Assembly: GCA_963760405.1 (NCBI GenBank)
Contig: CAVXCV010000004.1
Coordinates: 620,001-684,000, forward strand
Length of the DNA stretch: 64,000 nucleotides
Reading direction: 5' to 3'
Origin: RYN-230 sp963760405
GTDB lineage: Bacteria; Actinomycetota; Actinomycetes; Streptosporangiales; Streptosporangiaceae
The notes beneath the pieces are model-generated. The model was not told the DNA's origin. It made no database searches and saw nothing but the letters and a program-made list of their open reading frames with translations. Each line of letters begins with the position of its first letter. Position 1 is the stretch's first letter. Positions 34,414-42,682 of the stretch are shown here, piece after piece. The position numbers and the translations under genes were made by a program.

Positions 34414-35459
34414 TGATGACGCCGACGAGCACGCCGCGGCTGACCGCCGAGGTCGAGACGGCCCTGCGGGACGGCGGCCCGGTGGTGGCGCTGGAAACCA
34501 CGCTGGTGTCGCACGGCTTCCCGGGCGCCGAGGGAGTCCAGGTGGCGCTGGCCGCAGAGGCGCGGGTTCGCCGGGCTGGCGCGGTGCCGGCTACCACCGG
34601 GGTGGTCGATGGCGTGCTCCGGGCGGGGCTGACCGAGGCGGAGCTGGCCCGGTTCGCCGCCGCGGGCCCGTCGGCCCGCAAGGCGGGTGCCCGGGACCTG
34701 GCGGCCTGCCTGGTGCAGGGCGCGCTCGGCGCCACCACGGTCGGCGGCACGCTGGCGGTGTGCCGGCTGACCGGGATCAGGTTCATGGCCACCGGCGGCA
34801 CCGGCGGAGTGCACCGCGGCTTCGCCGGCAGCCTGGACATCTCCGCCGACCTGCCGCAGATCGCCCGTACCGGGGCCGTGGTGGTCTCCTCCGGGGTCAA
34901 ATCCATCCTGGATGTCACGGCCACCGCGGAGGTGCTGGAGACGCTGGGCGTGCCGGTACTCGGCTGGCGGACCAGCACGCTGCCGATGTTCTACAGCCCG
35001 CATGGCGGCCCGCCGGTATCCGCCACGGTCAGCTCGGCGGCCGAAGCGGCGCAGGTCGCCGCCGCGCACTGGACCCTCAACGGTTCATCCGGGATGCTGC
35101 TCAGCCGCCCACCGGACCCGTTCGTGGACATCGAGCCGATCCTGGCCGAGGCAGTCAGCCAGGTCGAGCAGCAGGGCATCCGGGGCCAGGCGGTAACCCC
35201 CGCCGTGCTGGCCCTGGTGCACGAGCTCAGCGGCGGCCGCAGCGCCGAGGTCAACCGGCTGCTGATCGCGGACAACGCGGCGCTCGCGGCTGAGGTGGCC
35301 GTGGCCTACGCTGCCGGGGCCTACGCCGCCGGGGACGCGGCGGCCGGGAACACCGGCCCAGCCCGGGACCCGGCCGCCCGGTTACCGGGCCAGCCCGTAT
35401 CCTGGCCAGGCAGCCCGGGGGCTGGAGGTTGGTATGCGAATTGGCGTGGCACTGGCTGA
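34413..35459 (+). CDS. psuG: Pseudouridine-5'-phosphate glycosidase
   Basis: Splits pseudouridine 5'-phosphate to uracil and ribose 5-phosphate. Conserved ALETTLVSHGFP, ATTGVVDGVLRAGLT, GATTVGGTLAVC, FMATGGTGGVHRG and SGVKSILDVTATAEVLETLG, with the tail motif PAVLALVHELSGGRS...N. At 348 aa it is about 40 residues longer than usual: after AYAAG an Ala/Gly/Pro-rich extension reads into the start of the next gene, overlapping it by 26 bp. Translationally coupled to the kinase. Confidence 0.92.
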   Translation: MMTPTSTPRLTAEVETALRDGGPVVALETTLVSHGFPGAEGVQVALAAEARVRRAGAVPATTGVVDGVLRAGLTEAELARFAAAGPSARKAGARDLAACLVQGALGATTVGGTLAVCRLTGIRFMATGGTGGVHRGFAGSLDISADLPQIARTGAVVVSSGVKSILDVTATAEVLETLGVPVLGWRTSTLPMFYSPHGGPPVSATVSSAAEAAQVAAAHWTLNGSSGMLLSRPPDPFVDIEPILAEAVSQVEQQGIRGQAVTPAVLALVHELSGGRSAEVNRLLIADNAALAAEVAVAYAAGAYAAGDAAAGNTGPARDPAARLPGQPVSWPGSPGAGGWYANWRGTG

Positions 35460-36341
35460 CCGGAGCGGGCCGGATGCACTCGGCCGGCTGTGCGCGGACG
35501 TGCAGCAGGCGGTGAACGACGGCTTTCCGTCGGCCTGGCTGAACAACATCTTCGGGCTGGACGCGCTGACCGCGCTGGCCGTGGCGGGCCACCAGGTGCC
35601 CGGGATCGAGCTGGCTACGGCTGTGGTGCCCACCTACCCGCGGCATCCGGTGGCCCTGGCCCAGCAGGCGCTGACCGCGGCCGCGGCCACCGGAGGCCGG
35701 ATCACCCTGGGCATCGGGCCCTCGCACAAGATCGTGATCGAGGACATGTACGGCTACCGGTTCGACCGGCCGGCCCTGCACACCCAGGAGTATCTCCAGG
35801 TGCTGGGCCCGCTGCTGCGCGGCGAGCCGGTGTCGTTTCGCGGCGAGACGGTGAGCGCGCAGATCACCCTGTCCGTCGCGGCGCCGGGCCCGGTGCCGGT
35901 GCTGGTGGCCGCGCTGGGCCCGCGGATGCTGCGGATCGCCGGGGAACTGGCCGACGGCACCGTGACCTGGATGGCCGGGCCAGCCACCATGCGCGACCAC
36001 ATCGTGCCGGGCATCACCCGCGCCGCGCAGGCCGCGGGCCTGCGCCCCGGGTGGTGTGCATCCTGCCGGTCTGCGTGACCAGCGATCCGGACGGCGCCCG
36101 CGCCGCGGCGGCGAAGACCTTTGCCCTGTACGGTCAGCTCCCGTCCTACCGCGCGATGCTGGATCGCGAGGGCGCGGCGGGCCCGGCGGACGTGACCCTC
36201 ACGGGTACGGAGGCGGAGGTGGGTGCCCAGCTCACCGCGCTGGCCGAGGCGGGTGTCACGGACTTCGTGGCCGCTGAGTTCGCCCCGGGCCCGGACGCCG
36301 CGCGGACCCGGGCCTTCCTCGCGGCGCAGCTCACCGGATAG
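35434..36341 (+). pseudogene. LLM class F420-dependent oxidoreductase, one-base frameshift
   Basis: Luciferase-like oxidoreductase starting MRIGVALADRSGPD behind GGAGG. The first 205 residues (including GRITLGIGPSHK and VPVLVAALGPRMLRIAGELA) are in one frame; the last 95 (VVCILPVCVTSDPDGARAAA ... FVAAEFAP) in another. The break is in a run of four C at 36045-36048; one added C gives an uninterrupted family-like protein of about 301 aa. Third LLM gene of the window. Confidence 0.85.
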
Positions 36342-36354
36342 CCGGGCATGGGCC

Positions 36355-36993
36355 ATGGTCTTCACCGACCGCGCCGAGGCTGGGCGGCGGCTGGCGGGCG
36401 CCCTGGCCGGGGGAGCGCTGCTGGCGGAAGCCCTGGTCGTCCTGGGCCTGCCCCGGGGCGGGGTTCCGGTCGCGGCGGAGATCGCCCGGGCGCTGGGCGC
36501 CCCGCTCGACGTCATCCTGGTCCGCAAGCTCGGCCTGCCGATCCAGCCGGAACTGGCCATGGGCGCGATCGGCGAGGGCGGCATCCGCATCATCAACCGG
36601 GACGTGGTCCGGGCCGAGCAGGTCAGCGCGGAGGTGTTCGCGCGGGTGGAGCGGCAGGAGCGGGCTGAGCTGGACCGCCGGGCCGCCCGTTACCGGGCCG
36701 TGCGGCCGCGCCTGCCGCTAGCGGGGGTGACCGCGGTCGTCGTGGATGACGGCATCGCGACCGGTTCGACCGCGAGGGTCGCCTGCCAGGTGGCGCGGGC
36801 CCACGGGGCAGCCCGGGTGGTGCTGGCCGTGCCGGTGGCGCCCCGCGTCGCCATCCCCGCGCTGGCTGACGCGGCGGACCAGGTGGTCTGCCTGACCGCG
36901 CCCGAGCCATTCTTCGCGATCGGCCAGTGGTACGGCGATTTCGCGCAGACCACCGATGATGAGGTGGTGGCGCTGCTGCGGCAGGGCGGTTAA
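36355..36993 (+). CDS. Phosphoribosyltransferase domain protein
   Basis: 212 aa from ATG 36355. Type I PRTase fold: GLPRGGVPVAAEIARALGAP near the N-terminus (pyrophosphate loop) and the PRPP motif VVVDDGIATGSTAR at about residues 120-133, ending FFAIGQWYGDFAQTTD. This group is common in actinobacteria, often near stress genes. Base specificity unknown. It follows the LLM gene closely and may complete a pseudouridine/nucleobase salvage cluster. Confidence 0.88.
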   Translation: MVFTDRAEAGRRLAGALAGGALLAEALVVLGLPRGGVPVAAEIARALGAPLDVILVRKLGLPIQPELAMGAIGEGGIRIINRDVVRAEQVSAEVFARVERQERAELDRRAARYRAVRPRLPLAGVTAVVVDDGIATGSTARVACQVARAHGAARVVLAVPVAPRVAIPALADAADQVVCLTAPEPFFAIGQWYGDFAQTTDDEVVALLRQGG

Positions 36994-37005
36994 CAAGCCT
37001 GCCCG

Positions 37006-37023
37006 GGCCGCCTGCAGGCGGCC
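37006..37023. terminator. Perfect 18-bp palindrome, likely bidirectional terminator
   Basis: GGCCGCCTGCAGGCGGCC lies 13 bp after the phosphoribosyltransferase stop and 32 bp before the convergent polX stop. GC-rich stem without a T tract, as is common for actinobacterial terminators. Confidence 0.6.
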
Positions 37024-37054
37024 TGCCGGTGGGGGTGCGGGCGGGCCGGAGCGG

Positions 37055-38770
37055 TCAGCGCTTGGCGTGCAGGAATGACAGCAGCCGGTCGGCCGGCCAG
37101 GTGTTGATCACCTGGTCGGGGCTGAGCCAGCCGCGCTGCGCCTGGCCGATGCCGTAGCGCAGGTTGGCCAGGTGCGCGGGGGAGTGCGCGTCGCTGTTCA
37201 CGGCGAACAGCACCCCGGCGTCCCGGGCGGCCCGGATGTGCTCGGCCGGCAGGTCCAGCCGGTCCGGGTGGGCGTTGATCTCGAGGGCGGTGCCGGTCTG
37301 CGCACAGGCCCGGAACAGCGCGGCGAGATCCACATCCACCGGCGGTCGCCGGCCGATCTTGCGCGCGGTGACGTGGCCGATGATGTTCACGTACGGGTTC
37401 TCGCAGGCGGCCAGGAACCGCCGGGTCATCTCAGCCCTCGGCTGGGTGAAATGCGAATGCACCGAGGCCACGCACAGGTCGAAGCCGCTGAGGAACTCCG
37501 CCGGCCAGTCCACGTTCCCGTCGGGATCGATGTTGAGCTCGGTGCCGTGCAGCACCCGCAGCCGGGAGAACTGGCCATCGAGGCGGCGCACCTGATCGCG
37601 CTGGGCCAGCATCTTCTCGTCTGTCATCCGCTGGAAGACCAGGTTAGGGGCGTGATCGGTGACCGCGTAGTAGACGTAGCCGCGGGCCGCGGCGGCAGCC
37701 AGCATGACCTCCAGCGGCGCCACCCCGTCGGTCAGGTCGGTGTGCGTGTGCAGGTCGCCGCACACATCCGGCTCGGTCACCAGGGGCGGCAGTTCGCCGC
37801 GCAACGCGGCCTCGATCTCCCCGCTGTCCTCGCGCAGCGGGGGCGGGACCGGCTGCAGGCCGAGCCGGGTGTAGATCTCGTCCTCGGCCGCGGCGGCCAG
37901 GGACGCCCCGGAAGCCACGTCGAACAGGCCGTACTCGGACAGCTTCAGGTCCTGGCGGACCGCGATCTCCCGGATCCTGACGTTGTGCTCCCGTGATCCG
38001 GTGAAGTACTGCAGTGCGGCGCCCCAGCTCTGCTCGGGCACGACTCGCAGATCGACCTGGAGCCCGGCCGCCCGGACCGAGGTCTTGGCATCGCCGCTGG
38101 CGATCACCTCGGTGACCCTGGGCAGTGCGCGGAAGGCGGCCATCAGCTCGCCGGGCCGCTCCGCGACCGCGAGGATGTCCACGTCACCGATGCTGTCCCG
38201 CATCCGCCGCAACGAGCCCGCGTAGACGCAACGGCGGCACCCCCGGACAGCTGACAGCTGGCCGGTGAACTCCGTGGCGAGGTCCATCGCAACGTTGAGG
38301 TGCACCCGGCCGGCGCTATTGCTGATGATCTCGATCCCGCGCCGCAGGTTCTCCCCGGACTTCGGGCCGAACCCGGGCAGCGCGTCCAGCCGGCCCGCGG
38401 CGATAGCCGCGGCGAGCTCATCCACCGAGCCGATGCCGAGCTCGGTGGCCAGCACCAGCGCGCGCTTGGGGCCCAGCCCGGGGATAGCGGTCAGCCGCCG
38501 GACCCCGGCGGGCACCGCCGCCCGCAGCTCCTCCAGCCGGTGGATCTGGCCGGTGCGCAGGTACTCCCCGATCTTGGCGGCGATCGCCTTGCCGACGTTC
38601 GGTATCCGGTCCAGCTCTGCGGGGGCCAGCTCGGCCAGGTCGCGGGGATGGCCCGCGACCGAGCGCGCGGCGCGCTCGTAGGACCTGATCCGGAACCGGT
38701 CGCCGCCGGTGATCGCCATCAGCTCGGCGTACTCGGTGAGCAGCCCGGCGACCTGATCATTGGTCCGCAT
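37055..38770 (-). CDS. polX: Family X DNA polymerase / 3'-5' exonuclease PolX
   Basis: 571 aa. N-terminal 8-kDa and helix-hairpin-helix regions (RIPNVGKAIAAKIGEYL; LTAIPGLGPKRALVL), palm with nucleotidyl-transfer motif GSLRRMRDSIGDVDILA, and a C-terminal PHP nuclease domain with DLHTHTDLTDG, VTDHAPN, SVHSHF and NSDAHS. Fills short gaps in base-excision repair and trims 3' ends. Start ATG 38770; much longer in-frame starts upstream overlap the divergent kinase gene and are not credible. Confidence 0.94.
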   Translation of the reverse strand: MRTNDQVAGLLTEYAELMAITGGDRFRIRSYERAARSVAGHPRDLAELAPAELDRIPNVGKAIAAKIGEYLRTGQIHRLEELRAAVPAGVRRLTAIPGLGPKRALVLATELGIGSVDELAAAIAAGRLDALPGFGPKSGENLRRGIEIISNSAGRVHLNVAMDLATEFTGQLSAVRGCRRCVYAGSLRRMRDSIGDVDILAVAERPGELMAAFRALPRVTEVIASGDAKTSVRAAGLQVDLRVVPEQSWGAALQYFTGSREHNVRIREIAVRQDLKLSEYGLFDVASGASLAAAAEDEIYTRLGLQPVPPPLREDSGEIEAALRGELPPLVTEPDVCGDLHTHTDLTDGVAPLEVMLAAAAARGYVYYAVTDHAPNLVFQRMTDEKMLAQRDQVRRLDGQFSRLRVLHGTELNIDPDGNVDWPAEFLSGFDLCVASVHSHFTQPRAEMTRRFLAACENPYVNIIGHVTARKIGRRPPVDVDLAALFRACAQTGTALEINAHPDRLDLPAEHIRAARDAGVLFAVNSDAHSPAHLANLRYGIGQAQRGWLSPDQVINTWPADRLLSFLHAKR

Positions 38771-38882
38771 GACCTGCCCAGCGTAACCCGGGGATACCCC
38801 CGGGACCGGGGCGTGACGCCCGCCGGTTGCGGGAGTATGAGAAAGGGAAACAGCTCCGGACCGGCATGGCCAGGGAGGCTCA

Positions 38883-40199
38883 GTGCTCTCGGACTCATCC
38901 CTGCGCACCCGGATCGTGTATGACATCGCGGTCCGGTACGCCACCCCGCTGTGGCGAGCCGGTACGGTATTCCGCGGCGGATGCGTCGCCGGGCTCTGGG
39001 TGCTGCTCGCCTGGTTCCCCGCGGGCAGCGTGCTGCGCGGCGCGGCGCAGCTGGTCATGGTCTCGGCCGGGGTCAGCATGGCGTGGGTGCAGCTCCAGCC
39101 GGGCCTGCTCGACCGGCTGGAATCCGGCCGGCTGCCCGGGCTCAGCCGGACCGTCTGGCATCTGCGCGGCGCGCGCGGCCGGGCGACCGCAGACCTGGCC
39201 GGGATCCTGGAGAGCCTGGGCATCGTGGCGGCCCTGCTGCTGTATGTCGGCCCGTTCGCGGTCCGGCCGCTGCCCGCGGGCGTGTACCTGGCCGGCCTGG
39301 TCCTGGTCACCGGGCACCTGTGGAGCGCCTACTCCCAGGTGATGACCGACTCGAGCTGGTACAACCCGGAGGCCCCGGCCAACCGGCGGCTGGTCGTGCT
39401 CCGGCCCTGGATCCCGGTCATCATCGCTGCGATCCTCTTCGTCATGATGATCTCGCCCCGGCGGCTGGGCCTGCCCTGGCAGCCGGCTGGCCTGGCCATC
39501 CCGTTACTGCTGGCCGGCTCACTGGTCCTGCTGCTGCCGTTCTGGCTGGCCTTCGAGGTGATGCTGCGGGCCGGCCTGGAAGCCTCCGAGTTCGCCATGA
39601 GTGAGGTCCGGCAGAGCGATTCGATCACCGTGCACAGCCTGGTGAAGAACGGGGCCCATGCGCTGATCCGGCAGCTGCAGGCGGACCGGGGAGCAGACCC
39701 GGAGACCCGTTCGCTCGCGGACAGCATGCTGATCCTCGCCGAGGAAGCACGGCAGATGATGCTCGGCGGCGGACCGGACCCGGACAGCGTGGCGCTGCTC
39801 TGGGACTGCGTGCTGCAGGTCGTGCCGGGGGACCAGCGGGCCGGGATGGTCCTGGCTGATGCCAGCCGGCAGCTGCGGATGCGGAAGACGGACTACGGGC
39901 TGGCCCGCCGGGTGCTGCCGGATCTGGTGACCAACGCCTGGAAGGCTGGGGCGCACCGGGTCGAGGTGGCGATCGGCCAGCAGGACGAGCGCGGCAGCGG
40001 GACGCCGGGGCGGCCCCCCTGGGTCACCGTGTCGGTCGCGGACGACGGCCCGGGCATGCCCGCGCAGCCCGGCGGCGCCCGGACCAGCCTGCGCATTCTC
40101 AGTGAGCACCTGCTCCGGTTCGAGGGGTCGGTGGTGGCCGAGCGGCAGGCCGGTGGCGGCACCCGGGTGCTGGCCCGGTGGCGGTCAGCCCCGTGGTGA
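38883..40199 (+). CDS. Membrane sensor histidine kinase-like protein, atypical
   Basis: 438 aa, GTG start with GGGAGG upstream. About six membrane helices (residues ~30-225), a helical linker with candidate phospho-acceptors His251 (SITVHSLVKN) and His259, and an HATPase domain: RRVLPDLVTNAWKAGAHRVE (N-box) and VSVADDGPGMP (G1). There is no standard HisKA sequence, so autophosphorylation is uncertain. The stop codon lies inside a 15-bp tandem repeat. The next gene is a receiver-domain protein, so I treat the pair as a two-component system. Confidence 0.8.
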   Translation: MLSDSSLRTRIVYDIAVRYATPLWRAGTVFRGGCVAGLWVLLAWFPAGSVLRGAAQLVMVSAGVSMAWVQLQPGLLDRLESGRLPGLSRTVWHLRGARGRATADLAGILESLGIVAALLLYVGPFAVRPLPAGVYLAGLVLVTGHLWSAYSQVMTDSSWYNPEAPANRRLVVLRPWIPVIIAAILFVMMISPRRLGLPWQPAGLAIPLLLAGSLVLLLPFWLAFEVMLRAGLEASEFAMSEVRQSDSITVHSLVKNGAHALIRQLQADRGADPETRSLADSMLILAEEARQMMLGGGPDPDSVALLWDCVLQVVPGDQRAGMVLADASRQLRMRKTDYGLARRVLPDLVTNAWKAGAHRVEVAIGQQDERGSGTPGRPPWVTVSVADDGPGMPAQPGGARTSLRILSEHLLRFEGSVVAERQAGGGTRVLARWRSAPW

Positions 40200-40245
40200 C
40201 AAGCCCCGTGGTGGCAAGCCCCGTGGTGACAAGCCCCGTGGTGAG
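40187..40245 (+). repeat. Four 15-bp tandem repeats spanning the kinase stop codon
   Basis: Units of AGCCCCGTGGTGACA at 40187, 40202, 40217 and (14 bp) 40232. The TGA of the kinase is within the first unit; the others fill the spacer before the regulator gene. Copy-number change would alter the intergenic distance in 15-bp steps. Confidence 0.85.
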
Positions 40246-40273
40246 CCCGGTTCCGGAAGGGGGACGCTGAGGC

Positions 40274-41101
40274 GTGCACATCCTCGTGGTCAACGACTTC
40301 GTCCTGGTCGAGCTGGCGCTGGCCCAGGTGCTGCAGGGCAGCCCGCACACGCTGACCGGCGTCCGCGATCCGCGCAGCCTGCCTGAGGTGCTGAGCCAGG
40401 ACGCGCACGCCGACCTGGCGCTGGTCGACATCAACTTCGGGCCCGGCTGCCCGACCGGACTGACCGCCATGCGAATCCTGCGGGAGCTATCACCGGACAC
40501 CAAGCTGGTCATTGAGAGTACTGACGAGGAACGCAACCGCCTGCTGTTCCTGCTCGCCTCGTTCGCCTTTTTCGAGCCTCTGGCGCTCCTGTCCAAGTCC
40601 GCCAGCAGGGCGGAGATACGTGCGCTGATCGACGCGGTGGCCATGGGCGACCTCGCCGCGGCTGGGTCCGCCGGACCCGGGACCGGGCCGCCCGGGGCCC
40701 ACCACGGCGCACCAGTAGACCGGCTGATCCGCAACGCCGACTGCCTCGATGAGCTTATCCGGAACAAGACCGACCTGATGCTGTGGCGCGCGCTGGCCCG
40801 GTTCGACAAGCGGGGCGAGGTGGCCCGGGCGTCGCATGTGGACGAGCGCACGGTGGACCGGTTCACGGCGGGCAAGTGGCAGGTGGTCCAGCGGATCGAG
40901 GTCGAGTTCCCGGACGAGGGCGGCCCGGCCGGCCTGGCTGCGGGCTGGGCCGGGGACCCGCACGGCCAGCAGCGTCACCCTAACCTGGTGCGGCTGGCCA
41001 GGTTCGCCCAGACGCACAGCCATTTCTTTGCCGACGAGGCCCTCGAAGCGCTGTTCACGCCCCGCTGGCACAGCCCCCGTCAGCGCCGCCGCTGGCACTG
41101 A
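40274..41101 (+). CDS. Receiver-domain protein with unusual C-terminal effector
   Basis: 275 aa, GTG start. Residues 1-120 are a receiver domain: HILVVNDF, phospho-Asp in LALVDINFGPG, Lys in LLSKSASRAEI. After a Gly/Pro linker the C-terminal half is not OmpR, NarL or NtrC type. It contains LMLWRALARFDKRGEVARA followed by HVDERTVDRFTAGKW, which could form a helix-turn-helix, then HPNLVRLARFAQTHSHFF. DNA or RNA binding is possible. Paired with the upstream atypical kinase. Confidence 0.75.
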   Translation: MHILVVNDFVLVELALAQVLQGSPHTLTGVRDPRSLPEVLSQDAHADLALVDINFGPGCPTGLTAMRILRELSPDTKLVIESTDEERNRLLFLLASFAFFEPLALLSKSASRAEIRALIDAVAMGDLAAAGSAGPGTGPPGAHHGAPVDRLIRNADCLDELIRNKTDLMLWRALARFDKRGEVARASHVDERTVDRFTAGKWQVVQRIEVEFPDEGGPAGLAAGWAGDPHGQQRHPNLVRLARFAQTHSHFFADEALEALFTPRWHSPRQRRRWH

Positions 41102-41353
41102 CCAGGCGCGCCGGGGGCCGGGCATTACCGCGGCAGCCGCATCTGCACGGGTGCGCCGCGGTTCAACATGGCGAAGTTTCCCCTCGCCAGCCGCGGCCCC
41201 TGGCGGCGATCATGGGACGGCCTGCGCGGTTCCACCAGGAGCGGCGGGGGACCGCCATGCGGCCGGGATGGGGAACGAGGGGGCCTCGTCCCGGCCGCAT
41301 GTGCTTGCTTGAGACGTGCCAGCGGGGCGACCGGTGAGCAGGTGACGCGGGTC

Positions 41354-42643
41354 ATGCCAGCCAGGGCCGCCAGCGGGCCGCCTGATCATCGGGGCCCAGG
41401 TCATCGGGCACCGGATCATCGGGGACTGGCCAGCTACTTGCTGGTGCCCCGCCCGGACGCCTGGGCCAAGGCCCAGCTGGCGCCCGCGTGCTTTCTCCTC
41501 GCCGCCAGCGCCACCGGGGATTTCCGTGGCTGGGCGAGGTTCGGCGTGCTCTGGCTGATCTTGGACGGCCTTATCTACCCGGCGCGATACCAGTGGAACG
41601 ATATCCGCGGCGCCGACTCCGACCAGCGGCACGCGGAGAGCCTGGCCCGGTCCCGGCTGCCACACGACGGGACCGCCCGCGCCCTCCGGCTGAGCTGGCT
41701 GACCGCGGCCGCGCGGGTCCTGGCGGCGCTGCTGATCGGGCTGCTCGCCGGGCTGCCCGGCCAGGCCGCCGTGCTCACGGCCGCGGTCGGCGTCACGGCG
41801 GTGGCCTATGAGTTCCTCCGCGCGGCGCCGCGGGGCAGCCGCCCGGGAACCAGGGCGGTGGCGATCTGGCTGGCGGTCGGCCTTGGCTACGTCGTGCGCA
41901 GCGGCCTGGGCCTGCGCCTGGGCGGCCTGGCCTGGGGCAGCAAGGCCATGCTGGCCATGCTGGCCTGCGCGGCCGCGTTCGGGATCATGTTCGTGCTGCT
42001 GACCTGGGCGCTGGAAGCCACTAGCTATTGCGTGGCCGACGCCGGCGGCGGCTGGCATGCCCGGCCGGAACTCGGCAGCAAGCCGCACATCGCGGCGCTG
42101 CTGCCCAGCCTGGATGTCCCGCTCAGCAGCTTCCCGCTCGGCAGCTCCGCCCCGGATCACGGCCGGTACTGCGGGGACCAGCGGGTGCTGCGCGGCGCCG
42201 GCCGCCTGCCCGCACCGTGGAACCTGGCCCTGGCCGCAGGCGCTGGCTTCGGGGCGGCCGGGGGTGCTGCGCTGGCCGGCCCGGCCGCAGCCGCAGCCGC
42301 CTGGTCGCTGGCGGCCGCGGCCATGGGCCTGGCCGGCGCGGTGCTGCTCGCCCGCTGCGGCCGCAGCGGGCAGCGCTGGCTGACCGCCGTGGCCTGGGCG
42401 CTGGTGCTGACCGGCGCCGCCGCGGCGGCGCACGCCGCGCGGCCGGTGCTGGCTGGCCTGCCGTGGCTGGGCGTCGCCGTGGTGTACACGGTGTTCCGGG
42501 CCTGTTCGTACCGCGACCTGATCCGGGCCCGCCCCGGGCTGCGGGCCGGGCCCCGCACCTCCAGTACTCCCCGGTTACCCGCTCAGAAGGACGGGACGGG
42601 GCTGAGCCTGGCCGTGGGTCAGCCCCGTCCCGGTCCGCCCTAG
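41354..42643 (+). CDS. UbiA-like polytopic membrane protein
   Basis: About 429 aa (start uncertain; ATG 41354 or further upstream). After a hydrophilic N-terminus with a PDHRG/PGHRA/PDHRG repeat come about nine membrane helices. The loop RYQWNDIRGADSDQRHAES matches the first Asp-rich motif (NDxxDxxxD-like) of UbiA prenyltransferases. The second UbiA motif is not clear; the equivalent loop has APDHGRYCGDQRV. It may transfer a polyprenyl or other lipid group, or be a non-catalytic relative. Follows the two-component genes on the same strand. Confidence 0.65.
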   Translation: MPARAASGPPDHRGPGHRAPDHRGLASYLLVPRPDAWAKAQLAPACFLLAASATGDFRGWARFGVLWLILDGLIYPARYQWNDIRGADSDQRHAESLARSRLPHDGTARALRLSWLTAAARVLAALLIGLLAGLPGQAAVLTAAVGVTAVAYEFLRAAPRGSRPGTRAVAIWLAVGLGYVVRSGLGLRLGGLAWGSKAMLAMLACAAAFGIMFVLLTWALEATSYCVADAGGGWHARPELGSKPHIAALLPSLDVPLSSFPLGSSAPDHGRYCGDQRVLRGAGRLPAPWNLALAAGAGFGAAGGAALAGPAAAAAAWSLAAAAMGLAGAVLLARCGRSGQRWLTAVAWALVLTGAAAAAHAARPVLAGLPWLGVAVVYTVFRACSYRDLIRARPGLRAGPRTSSTPRLPAQKDGTGLSLAVGQPRPGPP

Positions 42644-42682
42644 CCCGAGCCCGCCCTGACCCGGGTCAGCCCTGGCCCTGGG

